Assembly (NCBI RefSeq): GCF_003096415.1
Contig: NZ_QEKH01000012.1
Location: 1-64,000 of the forward strand
DNA length: 64,000 nucleotides
Reading direction: 5' to 3'
From: Victivallis vadensis
GTDB taxonomy: Bacteria > Verrucomicrobiota > Lentisphaeria > Victivallales > Victivallaceae
In this document: positions 1 to 7,845 of the stretch, piece after piece
How positions within the stretch are numbered: the first letter of the stretch is position 1
Layout: each line of letters begins with the position of its first letter
Position numbers and translations under genes: made by a program
Notes under the pieces: generated by a model
Database searches by the model: none
Seen by the model: the letters and a program-made list of their open reading frames with translations, nothing else
What the model was told of the DNA's origin: nothing

Positions 1-1
1 G

Positions 2-94
2 GAGGACTACTGGCAAAAACGTATGCAAATTATCGGCAACGTCGTTATCGGCGTTGGAAACTACAAGTGTGTTTCACAAAATTTGGGACAATAA
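2..94 (+). CDS. C-terminal end of an unknown ORF cut by the left edge
   Basis: A frame open to the left edge reads ...EDYWQKRMQIIGNVVIGVG and continues to a TAA at 92-94. The composition looks protein-like, so this may be the tail of an upstream gene. It overlaps the possible TTG start of the next frame by about 40 bases, and that next frame is also open to the left edge. The two frames could therefore be one gene broken by a frameshift near position 80. No family recognised. Confidence 0.3.
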   Translation, partial: EDYWQKRMQIIGNVVIGVGNYKCVSQNLGQ

Positions 95-746
95 CAAAGA
101 TTTACTTCGGGTTGTGGAAAAAATCAAAGTTAAATATGCGATTCCGCTTAAACAGGATAAAGAAGGCAACTTTTTTGCATCTGCATCTTTGGCTACAGTG
201 GCGGAATTGGAGGAACTGCAAAACCGAATAGCAGTTTCCCAAGCGGAAAATCTGCGTTTGGAACGACAGAAAGATGAGCAGGAAAGCTTTAATAAGAGAG
301 CAGTTGAAGACCTTGCTCGTTTAAGGGAATTAAGTATCTATGATAAACTGAATTCCAGTGAAAAGGCTGAAGTAGAAATGATTTCAGTTCGCTTCAAAGA
401 CAATGGTATGGTAACAGATTATCATTTGGATAAAGCAAGTGGGAAACTCGTGCGGAATGGCGGTAAAAATGAACAAAGAATCAATGATAAATTAAAAGCG
501 GATACCCTTGCTGTTTTGGAAAAACTGATCAAAAGCAATGAAAAAATCATCGCCCTGAATACAGAGAAAATGGCTTTGAATGCCGGGAAAAACGGCATTT
601 GCCGCATTCAATTCCATCTGAATCCTGATAATACGGTCGTTCTTTCCGGCAGCGCGACCGGAAATGCTCCATTGGAACGCTTGCAGGATTTCTGTAAAAG
701 GATGTCCTGGTATGAAGAAAGTAAAACCTGGTTCAACTTTAAATAA
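54..746 (+). CDS. hypothetical coiled-coil protein, start uncertain
   Basis: Unknown protein of about 230 residues. Residues 45-100 are rich in Glu, Gln, Leu and Arg and look like a coiled coil (ELEELQNRIAVSQAENLRLE). A second helical, Lys-rich stretch follows at about 145-180, and the C-terminus is short and globular (ERLQDFCKRMSWYEESKTWF). The first start codon is a TTG without a ribosome binding site, and the frame is open to the left edge, so the true start probably lies outside the window or in the overlapping frame. Base composition is clearly more AT-rich than the bulk of the window, in line with foreign origin. The gene is followed 24 bases later by a copy of the dispersed repeat. No function can be assigned. 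Confidence 0.55.
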   Translation: METTSVFHKIWDNNKDLLRVVEKIKVKYAIPLKQDKEGNFFASASLATVAELEELQNRIAVSQAENLRLERQKDEQESFNKRAVEDLARLRELSIYDKLNSSEKAEVEMISVRFKDNGMVTDYHLDKASGKLVRNGGKNEQRINDKLKADTLAVLEKLIKSNEKIIALNTEKMALNAGKNGICRIQFHLNPDNTVVLSGSATGNAPLERLQDFCKRMSWYEESKTWFNFK

Positions 747-769
747 TTTTCCGCTTCCCCTCCTGGACT

Positions 770-1011
770 TTGCCTCCGGCGGCCGAGGCACTTCGTCCCC
801 CCGGTTCCCCCGACCGGCAGGCTGCCGGCGGCGGGTACGGTTTCGAGCTTTTTGCTGCGCAAAAATCTCAAAACCGGGGTACGATCTATCAGTTTATTTG
901 CTCTATCAGCGGTTCTGCCGACCGGGTGCTACCTGGTCAGGGCCGAACGTCGGCCTCGGTAACCGGGCGAAGCGCCTTGCCCGTCGGAAACACTTTGTGC
1001 GCGTAGGCGGC
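770..1011 (+). repeat. dispersed intergenic repeat, copy 1 (degenerate)
   Basis: Starts 24 bases after the stop of the preceding gene and in the same orientation. It holds the family's modules in order: a GCCTCCGGCGG motif, a CCGGCA-GGC-TGCCGG mini-hairpin, then GGGTACGG leading into a hairpin with arms at 838-855 and 859-876 around a TGC loop (16 of 18 positions pair). A GGGCGAAGCGCCTTGCCC block follows. The last block (TTTGTGCGCGTAGGCGGC, near 995-1011) resembles a module that lies in the opposite orientation in the other two copies, so this copy looks rearranged. Short ORFs through it are by-products of GC-rich sequence. Confidence 0.8.
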
Positions 1012-1047
1012 ATGGCTTCTGTTCTTGAAACTGTGGAACGGCTTTTT

Positions 1048-1524
1048 CTATTGCATTGAATTTCCGTCAGCATCATGCGTAACCGTCAGAAGCTCCCATA
1101 TCACCCAAAGGCCAAGCCCTCCCCAAAGCAATATACAGATCTGCAAGGGAAGCATTCCCGACGCTCCACCTACCCACCATATCACCAAACCGAGCACCCA
1201 GACAAGTGCCTCACACATACCGGCCGTACTTTTTCCAATATAAAAGTTATGGGCCCCCAATCCACCGAAAAACAGTCCGAATAAAATATAGGCGGCCCGG
1301 CTTTTCTTCTGAATCGGCTGCCCCGCATCGTCCAGGAGTTCCCCGCAGTGCTTGCACTTCTTTGCGACAGCCAGAATCTCCTCTCCGCACATCGGGCAGC
1401 GGCGGGTCTTTTCCGGCGCGGAAACCGTGAATGCTTTCCCGCATTTGGAGCATTCCACATTCTGCCCGGCGAAATTTTCTTCCACTTCGTAGTGCTGGCC
1501 GCAGTGCGGGCATTCCGTTTTCAT
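1048..1524 (-). CDS. zinc-ribbon and TM2-domain membrane protein
   Basis: Small membrane protein of 158 residues. The N-terminus carries two zinc ribbons: CPHCGQHY...CSKCGKAF (residues 5-32, like the MJ0042 zinc finger) and CPMCGEEI...CKHCGELL (about 43-64). The rest is a TM2 domain with the signature GLFFGGLGAHNFYIGKSTAG and two hydrophobic helices. The TM2 family has no settled biochemical role; zinc-ribbon/TM2 combinations are common in bacteria. The start MKTECPHCG was chosen because GGGAG lies about eight bases upstream; the frame extends 14 codons further without a better signal. It stands alone on the minus strand among suspected prophage debris, and could be a cargo or an ordinary host gene. 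Confidence 0.8.
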   Translation of the reverse strand: MKTECPHCGQHYEVEENFAGQNVECSKCGKAFTVSAPEKTRRCPMCGEEILAVAKKCKHCGELLDDAGQPIQKKSRAAYILFGLFFGGLGAHNFYIGKSTAGMCEALVWVLGLVIWWVGGASGMLPLQICILLWGGLGLWVIWELLTVTHDADGNSMQ

Positions 1525-1658
1525 CGCTTTTTCTCCCTGTTCGGTTGGAAAACTTCTGAATTTCACGTTTAAAATAGCACAGCTTCAAGTTAACGCAAGA
1601 ATGAAACCGGGAAAAAGCCCCCGAAAGCCTTCCGCTGTTTCCGTCAGATTGTTGACAA

Positions 1659-1689
1659 GGCGCTTCCGGTAAAACGGAGGCGCTTTTTT
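1659..1689 (+). terminator. terminator-like hairpin before the tape-measure fragment
   Basis: GCGCTTCCG and CGGAGGCGC pair (one G-T) around GTAAAA and are followed by six T residues, the form of a factor-independent terminator for plus-strand transcripts. Upstream, positions 1601-1672 form a 23-codon frame ending in TAA that could be the tail of a lost gene. The right arm also contains the GGAGG in front of the next ORF, so it could serve as ribosome binding site instead. Confidence 0.45.
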
Positions 1690-2232
1690 ATGGCTTTGGA
1701 TTTGGGGACGATGTACGCGAAGGTCGAACTCGACCGGCGCGATTACCAACAGGGGATGAAGGAGATTCCGCAACAGGCGGAAACCGCCTTCAAACAGGTG
1801 GCGTCGCTGGCGGGGAAATGGCTTTCCGCCCAGATACTGGTCGGCGGGCTTAACGATTGGCAAAAAGAATTCAGCGCCTCCCTCAACAAAGGGGTGGAAA
1901 ATGCTCTGCGTATCGCGGTTGTCGGTGAAACAGCCCGGCAGACAGCGGAGAAAATTCAAGCCGCCGAAGCACTCAAACAGGCTGCGATGAAAAAAAGCAT
2001 GCTTGTGATGGAGTCCAAACTTACCCGGGACACCATGTTGCAAAAGCAGGAGGCAATCAATGCGCTCAACACCGCAATTGCCGTGGAAAAAGCCAATCTG
2101 CGCAAACAGCAGAGCAGCGAAGCCGCCGCACGCCGGCATGGATGGGCGCTGTTGCGAAGCAGAGGCTCGGAAAATTGTTTTTGCGGCAAAAAAAATGGCA
2201 GTCCTGTAAGGATTCGAACCTCAACAAAGTGA
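1690..2232 (+). pseudogene. phage tail tape-measure-like fragment
   Basis: The first about 140 residues (MALDLGTMYAKVELDRRDYQ...) resemble the N-terminus of phage tail-length tape measure proteins: a short beta-like opening followed by long helices (FKQVASLAGKWLSAQILVGGL, KIQAAEALKQAAMKKSMLVMESK). Real tape measure proteins are many hundreds of residues long, so this would be a severe truncation. The last about 12 codons read through the 3' half of the tRNA-Gln gene in antisense, which cannot be genuine coding, so similarity must end before 2196. I read it as debris of a prophage or satellite whose junction lies near the tRNA 3' end. The family call is by resemblance only; an unrelated helical protein is possible. 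Confidence 0.5.
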
Positions 2233-2269
2233 ACCAGAATCACTTGTGCTACCGTTACACCACAGGACT
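2196..2269 (-). tRNA. tRNA-Gln (anticodon CUG)
   Basis: The reverse complement folds as a complete 74-base tRNA: acceptor AGTCCTG/CAGGACT with discriminator G and encoded CCA, D arm GTGT/GCAC, anticodon arm AGTGA-TTCTGGT-TCACT, four-base variable loop, and T arm TGAGG-TTCGAAT-CCTTA. The anticodon CTG reads CAG, hence glutamine. Eight T residues directly follow the CCA on the minus strand and probably end transcription. The tape-measure-like frame runs into this gene from the 3' side, the side at which tRNA-integrating elements usually recombine. Confidence 0.95.
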
Positions 2270-2297
2270 GCGTATCTTCTATTTCGTTGTGCTGTCT

Positions 2298-2325
2298 AAT
2301 ATAACCGCATTTCGGAACAAAGCAA
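2298..2325 (-). promoter_or_regulatory. putative promoter of tRNA-Gln
   Basis: On the minus strand, TTGCTT and TATATT are separated by 16 bases. The predicted start is about 20 bases upstream of the mature tRNA 5' end. The spacing and the TATATT box match other putative promoters in this window. Confidence 0.5.
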
Positions 2326-2353
2326 GCTCGAATTTTAATTTTTTTCAAACTTT

Positions 2354-3469
2354 TCAGCTGAAAATTGCGTAACGGGCCGCTTTCAGGGCCGCCTTGCCTT
2401 TGAGGCCGATGTCGAGCCAGTTCCGCAGCCGCATCGCGCGGCGGCAGGCGAGGATGCGGTCGGCGTAGGCCGGGCCGATTCCCGGAACCCGGAGCAGCTC
2501 CTCCCGGTCCGCCGTGTTCAGCCGAACCGGGAAAAATTCCGGATGGCGTTCCGCCCAGCGCTGCTTCGGGTCCGTCGACAGGTCGAGGTTGCCGTCCGCC
2601 TCGAATTCCAGTTCGGCGGCGTCGAAATGGTAGCTGCGCATCAGGAAATCCGCCTGGTAGAGCCGGTGCTCCCGGGTCAGCCGCGCGTCGTTGCTGCCGT
2701 CGTCCAGCCGGAATTCGGTCGGCTTCGGCGGCTGATAAGCGGAAAAGTAAACCCGGTCGAAGTTCAGTTTCCGGTAGATCGCCCCGGTGTAGCGCACGAT
2801 ATCCCGGTCCGGCTCGTCCGCCGCCCCCACGATGAACTGGGTCGAACACCGCACCGGCCGCCGGGGATCGCCGCAGGCAGCCTGTTCGGCAAGGAATTTC
2901 AGCGGCCGTACGATGTCCCGTTCAAAATTCTTGTAGCTGGAAAGCTGCGAAAAGTATCGCGCGCCCGGCGCTTCGATGTTCAGCGAAACCGCGCTGGCGA
3001 GGCTCAGCGCCCGCAGGATCGCCGCCTCCGACGCGCCCGGAATCACCTTCAGGTGGATGAATCCCCGGTAGCGGTATTTGCGGCGCAGGATCGCGGCGGT
3101 GTCGGTCAGCAGTTCCATCGTGTGATCCGGCGTGCCGACGATCCCGGAGGAGAGGAAAATGCCGACCAGCCACTGTTTGCGCAGATAGTCCATGAAAAGC
3201 TTCGCGGTTTCGTCCGGCGTCAGCGCACAGCGGTTCGCGACGCCGTCGTGGCGCAGCGGACAGTAACGGCAGTCGCTCGAACACGCATTGGAAAGCAGCG
3301 TCTTGAGCATGATTCCGTAGCCGCCCGCCGCGAGCGGCACCGGGTAGAGCCAGCTGCCGTCGAGCTGACGGCGGCGGCGGTCCTTCGCCGAGGTACCGCA
3401 GGCGCAGGCGAGGTCGTATCTGGAATCCTCCGCCAGCAGGGCCAGTTTTTCGGTCGCGTTCAGTTTCAT
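2354..3469 (-). CDS. radical SAM protein of the DNA modification/repair type
   Basis: 371-residue radical SAM enzyme. The iron-sulphur motif CSSDCRYC (CxxxCxxC) near residue 60 lies in NACSSDCRYCPLRHDG, preceded by CACGTSAKDRRR. A helix-hairpin-helix (RVPGIGPAYADRILACRR) near the C-terminus suggests DNA binding. This matches the family annotated as putative DNA modification/repair radical SAM protein, which in many genomes sits next to a uracil-DNA-glycosylase-like partner; no such partner is present here. The start MKLNATEKL was chosen because a GGAAAA sits upstream, while the longer frame begins 11 codons earlier without a site. It reads towards the tRNA gene. The biochemical reaction of the family is not established. 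Confidence 0.85.
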   Translation of the reverse strand: MKLNATEKLALLAEDSRYDLACACGTSAKDRRRRQLDGSWLYPVPLAAGGYGIMLKTLLSNACSSDCRYCPLRHDGVANRCALTPDETAKLFMDYLRKQWLVGIFLSSGIVGTPDHTMELLTDTAAILRRKYRYRGFIHLKVIPGASEAAILRALSLASAVSLNIEAPGARYFSQLSSYKNFERDIVRPLKFLAEQAACGDPRRPVRCSTQFIVGAADEPDRDIVRYTGAIYRKLNFDRVYFSAYQPPKPTEFRLDDGSNDARLTREHRLYQADFLMRSYHFDAAELEFEADGNLDLSTDPKQRWAERHPEFFPVRLNTADREELLRVPGIGPAYADRILACRRAMRLRNWLDIGLKGKAALKAARYAIFS

Positions 3470-3670
3470 CGTTTTTTCCGGGATGGGGTGAATCATCACC
3501 ATACAATGAAATCGGTGAATTTCAAGAGGCGGAACGGAAACTTTTCCGGTTCCCTCCCTCCTGCGGAGGGGGGAAAGACGGAAAAAATCAGCCGTCTGAC
3601 TTGAAGATTCGGAAAATCACGGCATTTTAAACCATTGACATTGTGTTTTTCCGAGAATTGTAAAGGCGAT

Positions 3671-4558
3671 ATGCAAATAGAACAGTTTTTTTCTCCCGGC
3701 GGCACGGGCGGCAAGGCCCGGATTGCCGTGTTTATGAGCGGCTCCGGCACCAATGCGGAGGCGCTGCTCGAATATGAACGGCGCGGCGAACCCGTTGCCT
3801 TTGAAACCGTTTTGATCGTGACCGATGCTCCCGAAACCAGCCGGGCGCGGGTGCTGGCCGGGCGCTGCGGCCTGCCGCTGGCGGAGCTGGATATCCGGGC
3901 TTTTTACCGGGAGCGGGGTGAAACGGCGATCGCGCTGACCACCCCCCGGCGGCGCCGGCTTCGGGAGGAGTGGACGGAGGCGCTGCGCGCGCTGGTTGCG
4001 CCGTACCGGATTGATTTTGCCGTGCTGGCCGGATTCGTGCCGCTGTGCAACATCACGCGCGACTACCCGTGTCTGAATGTGCATCCCGGCGACCTGACGG
4101 TCGAGGAAAACGGCCGGCGGATTCTGGCCGGGCTTCACTTCAAGCCGGTGGAAACCGCGATCCTGAAAGGATTTCCGGCGCTGCGCAGCAGCGTGATCCT
4201 GGCCCAGCCGTTCGAGGGAAAGGGGGAGGCCGAGATGGATTCCGGACCGGTGCTCGGCGTTTCCGCCCCGATGGCGGTCGGGCTGGAGGGATGCTCCGTG
4301 GAGCAGTTGGCCGCGGTCGCCGCCGCCCGCCGGCAGGCTCCTTACCGCGATCTGCTGCGCGAGGTCGCCGCCGCGAATCTGGAGCGGCTGAAGTTCGCCG
4401 GGGACCATGTGGTGCTGCCGCGCGTGGTCGATGAATTCGCGGCGGGGAGGTTCGGCCGGCGGGATGGGCAGCTCTGTTACCGCAAGGCGGATTGCTCGTG
4501 GATTCCGGTGCGGACCGTGGAGTATTCCGCCGGGAAAGCGGAGCCGGTGACGGTATGA
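3671..4558 (+). CDS. formyltransferase-like protein (PurN fold)
   Basis: 295-residue protein of the formyltransferase superfamily. The N-terminus RIAVFMSGSGTNAEALLEY matches the PurN phosphate-binding loop, and DFAVLAGFVPLCN...LNVHPGDLTVEENGRRILAG matches the region with the catalytic Asn-His around LNVHP. PurN-type enzymes transfer a formyl group from 10-formyltetrahydrofolate to glycinamide ribonucleotide. The loop and C-terminal extension are unusual, and the placement in an envelope-type operon argues that its substrate may differ. The start at MQIEQ was chosen for the AAAGG seven bases upstream; the frame opens 12 codons earlier. It is the first gene of an operon whose next gene overlaps its stop (ATGA). 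Confidence 0.75.
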   Translation: MQIEQFFSPGGTGGKARIAVFMSGSGTNAEALLEYERRGEPVAFETVLIVTDAPETSRARVLAGRCGLPLAELDIRAFYRERGETAIALTTPRRRRLREEWTEALRALVAPYRIDFAVLAGFVPLCNITRDYPCLNVHPGDLTVEENGRRILAGLHFKPVETAILKGFPALRSSVILAQPFEGKGEAEMDSGPVLGVSAPMAVGLEGCSVEQLAAVAAARRQAPYRDLLREVAAANLERLKFAGDHVVLPRVVDEFAAGRFGRRDGQLCYRKADCSWIPVRTVEYSAGKAEPVTV

Positions 4559-7500
4559 AAGTGAAACGGAACAGGAAAAGACGGGGGCGGGGCCGCCGGT
4601 GGCTCTGGGCGGCGCTGGCGCTGGCCTGCTGTCTGGCGGTGGCGCTGGCGGCGTGGAGCGCGTTCCGGCTGCCGCGCAATGTGGCGGCGCGCCGGATCGG
4701 TGAGATTCCGGGGCTGTCGGCCCGGATCGCGGAGGCCGGAGCCGACCGGATCGAGATGACCGCCGTGCGCTACGCGCGCGCGGAGCGCGAGCTGTTCACC
4801 GCTTCCAAGGTCGAATTGCGGTTCGGCGGCGAGAAGCAGGCGCGGCGCCTGATGGAAATCCGGGTCGGAGATGCGCTGGTGCGGGATTTCTCCGGGCTCT
4901 GGAAGCTGGCGGCAAGCTATAAGGAGAGTGTTTCCGCTTTCACCGGCACGATGTCGGCCTCCGGTTTCTGGGGGACGGACCGCAAGAGCGGGATTCCGTT
5001 CAGATTGCGCTGGACTCCCGGCGGGCGCCGGGCGCTGGAGGTGGTTTTCTCGAAGCCGGAGCTGACCGTGACCGGCGAAATGCTGCCGGGAGAGCGGGAG
5101 TTGCAGCTTCGTTTCAGCGGAAACCTGAACCGGACACTGCTGAAAGCGGCTGGAGTGGAGCTTCCGGCAGAGCTGGTGCTGCCGGCGCAGTTCACCGTCA
5201 GCGGGGCGGTGCAGGTGTCGCCCGAGACATTTGAACTGACGACTCCACTGACCGCATCGGGGCTGTTTCTTTCCCCCGCCGTGATTCAGGGCGGCTTCTG
5301 GCAGGTGAATCCGGGCGGGCACTACTCGTTCCGCTGGGAGGGGCCGGGGCGCGCGTGGCGGGTCGGTTTTCCCGAGGCGGAGCTGACCATGCCGTTTGCC
5401 GCGCCGCTGGGCGAACTGGCGGTGCAGGGCGGCGAAGGGCCGGAGTGGCGTTTTTCGGTGGATTCGGTGCCGACGGTCGGCGAGGTGGCGGGCCGGTTCC
5501 GGCTGGAGGGCCGGTTCGATCCGGCGGGAGGGGACTGGGAGTTCCGGCAGGCGGCCAGTTCCGACCAGGCGGTGAAGTGGCAGCTGTCAGGTGCGCCCGG
5601 CACGGTGGGCTGCGTGTGGCGCGCACCGAAGATTTCCGGGCAGGGCAGGGGGATGCGCGGCGAGGTCACGTGGCTGTTCGACTTCGACCGGCTGGACCTG
5701 CGTGTGGCCGGAAACCGCCACGATTTTTCGGCGCGGCCGGGCCGGGTGACCGGCAACTGCCGCTTCGACCTGACCCGGCCGGACGCCGCCTCCTTCCGCC
5801 TCTCCGGAACGCTGCAGGCGAACAAGCTGGAGTGGAGCGACCCGGCGAGCGCCTGGGGGGCGACCCGGGCCGAAGTCGGATTCGAGCTGTCCCGCCGTCC
5901 CGGGGAACAGGAGTGGGAATATAAACTCAATCCGCTGGCCGCGAATGTGAATGTTTACGGCGCGACCCTCCCGAAGCTGAAGCTGGAGAATCCTTCGGCG
6001 GAATTTCAGCTGCGGATGCTGCCGGGGGATGAACGGCGCTATCCGGAGGAGATACGCGGCAGCATGACCGTGGACCGGGCGACGCTGGTGGAATCCAGTT
6101 TCGGGACCGGGGAGATGGAACGGATCCGGCTCTCCGGCTCCGTGTTCCCGGACGACCGCGGCCGGATCGGCCGCCATGAGCTGTTCGGCAGTATCGAACG
6201 CAGTTCGACCCGGCTGGAGCAGTTGGCGCTGGAGGGCGCTTCGATCAGCTTTGAGAGCCGCTTCAATCGCGCGTTGATGGATCCCGGCGCGAATTGCATC
6301 GTCGATTTCCGGGGGACCGGCGGAGTGCTGGGCGTGGAGGAAATCCGGTTCGACGGCGGCCGTTTCGAGGGGCGGGCCGCCGGGGAAATGCGGCAGGATG
6401 AGCTGCTGCCGCCCGGCTGGACGGTGCAGTGGCGCTTCCCTGCCGGAACATTTGCGGGCAACGGTTTTACCGGTTCGACCGGACTCTTTTCCGGCCGGAC
6501 GGAACTGGTGTCGGGCGGAGCACAGGCGCTGAATGTGGAATTGCGCGATCTGAAGGCGGCTTCCTCCGTTGCGGTCTCGAACTGGTCGGCACGGATTCCG
6601 GTCGCCAAACTGGACCTGGTCCGTTCAGGTGCGGAGCTGGGCGGACTTGCGGTCGCCGGACAGGTGGAATTCGACGCGATCGGCGAAGGCGGCCGGCAGT
6701 ACGGGTTTTCCGGCGGAGAGCTTTCGCTGCCGCTGCTGTTCCCGGATTGGGAGAAGGCCAGGCCGGGGACGATCCGGGCCGCTTCCATCCGGGTCCCCGG
6801 CAATTTCCTGTCGGATGCGCAGGGAACTTTGCGCCTGAAGCCGAATGGCCTTTCCTTTGAAGGGCAGGCCGGCTCGCGTTTCTTCAGCGGGCCGGTGCTC
6901 CGGCTCAACGCAATGGCCGGACGGCTGCCGAACGGCGAGTGGAGCATGGACGGCAACCTGGAGCTGCCGGTGACGCAGTTGGCGGAGCCGATCCATTTCG
7001 GGGAGTTTTTTCCGGCCGCCTCCGGGGTTCGGCTGACGGGCAAGGTGGGCGGCGAGGGAGATTTCCGGTTTGCCGGGGGCTCCCGCCGCTGGAACCTGAC
7101 GCTGCGGCCTTCCGGCGCGGAGCTGGCCGGGCCGCAATTCAAACTGTCCGGCATTTCCGGCATGATCCGGGTGCCGGGGGAGGGGGCCGGTTACCGCGAT
7201 TCGGGTGGCGGGCTGACCTTCGACGGGTTCAGCGCGGCAGGAATCACGCTCGGCAAAGGGATGGTGAACTGGCTCTCTTCCCGCCCCGGCGTGCTGGAAG
7301 TTCAGGATGCGTCCGGTTCGCTCTGGGGCGGGCGGGCCAGGCTGGCCGCTCCGCTGGTCTGGACGGCCTCCCGGCCGGGGCCTGAGTTTGCATTGCAGCT
7401 GAACGATATTAACCTCGAAACGGCGGCGCGCATCCTCAATCTGCCCGCCGGGGTGATTGCCGGGCGCGGTGACGGAACCGTCACTTTCCGGGGCGGGGCG

Positions 7501-7845
7501 AAGCCGGAACCGGTGGCGCTGGAACTGATTTCCCGGAGTGTCCGGCACCTGCGGTTCCAGCCGTTGGAGAAGTATGTGGATCAGCGCGGCGGCAATACGG
7601 CGCGACGGCGGATGGTGCTGGAAGCGCTGCGGGATTTCAATTGCCGCGAACTGCGGCTGCGCGCGGTCCGTTCCGGCGATATGACCGACCTTGAACTGGC
7701 GGTCGCCGGGCGTTCCGAACGGCCGCTGACGCTTCCCGACGATAAGCTGAACCGGCTGGTGGACATCGACACGGATATGGAGCTGATGCTCACCTACCGC
7801 ATTCCGGTGCCGGAAGCCGGGCGGAGCGACGGGAAAAAGCCATGA
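4555..7845 (+). CDS. large AsmA/YdbH-like envelope protein
   Basis: 1096-residue protein with a basic N-terminus (MKVKRNRKRRGRGRR), one membrane anchor (about residues 17-37) and a very long region rich in beta strands. The repeated short strands ending in glycine and the C-terminal segment (VTFRGGAKPEPVALELISRS...LNRLVDIDTDMELMLTYRIPVP) resemble AsmA/TamB/YdbH-like bridge proteins, which in proteobacteria span the periplasm and assist phospholipid or outer-membrane protein traffic. The start overlaps the stop of the preceding gene; the longer frame upstream lies inside that gene. The stop overlaps the next start by four bases. Family membership is judged from architecture, so the precise subfamily is uncertain. 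Confidence 0.7.
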   Translation: MKVKRNRKRRGRGRRWLWAALALACCLAVALAAWSAFRLPRNVAARRIGEIPGLSARIAEAGADRIEMTAVRYARAERELFTASKVELRFGGEKQARRLMEIRVGDALVRDFSGLWKLAASYKESVSAFTGTMSASGFWGTDRKSGIPFRLRWTPGGRRALEVVFSKPELTVTGEMLPGERELQLRFSGNLNRTLLKAAGVELPAELVLPAQFTVSGAVQVSPETFELTTPLTASGLFLSPAVIQGGFWQVNPGGHYSFRWEGPGRAWRVGFPEAELTMPFAAPLGELAVQGGEGPEWRFSVDSVPTVGEVAGRFRLEGRFDPAGGDWEFRQAASSDQAVKWQLSGAPGTVGCVWRAPKISGQGRGMRGEVTWLFDFDRLDLRVAGNRHDFSARPGRVTGNCRFDLTRPDAASFRLSGTLQANKLEWSDPASAWGATRAEVGFELSRRPGEQEWEYKLNPLAANVNVYGATLPKLKLENPSAEFQLRMLPGDERRYPEEIRGSMTVDRATLVESSFGTGEMERIRLSGSVFPDDRGRIGRHELFGSIERSSTRLEQLALEGASISFESRFNRALMDPGANCIVDFRGTGGVLGVEEIRFDGGRFEGRAAGEMRQDELLPPGWTVQWRFPAGTFAGNGFTGSTGLFSGRTELVSGGAQALNVELRDLKAASSVAVSNWSARIPVAKLDLVRSGAELGGLAVAGQVEFDAIGEGGRQYGFSGGELSLPLLFPDWEKARPGTIRAASIRVPGNFLSDAQGTLRLKPNGLSFEGQAGSRFFSGPVLRLNAMAGRLPNGEWSMDGNLELPVTQLAEPIHFGEFFPAASGVRLTGKVGGEGDFRFAGGSRRWNLTLRPSGAELAGPQFKLSGISGMIRVPGEGAGYRDSGGGLTFDGFSAAGITLGKGMVNWLSSRPGVLEVQDASGSLWGGRARLAAPLVWTASRPGPEFALQLNDINLETAARILNLPAGVIAGRGDGTVTFRGGAKPEPVALELISRSVRHLRFQPLEKYVDQRGGNTARRRMVLEALRDFNCRELRLRAVRSGDMTDLELAVAGRSERPLTLPDDKLNRLVDIDTDMELMLTYRIPVPEAGRSDGKKP

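Noticed and set aside
664-1059. Several ORFs over 70 codons through repeat copy 1
   Set aside because: The same region aligns with the non-coding repeat at 31.2-31.5 and 42.4-42.8 kb, with indels that break all frames.
1690-2232. Whole 180-codon frame as an intact gene
   Set aside because: Its last codons are antisense to a canonical tRNA, so the end of the frame cannot be native coding sequence.
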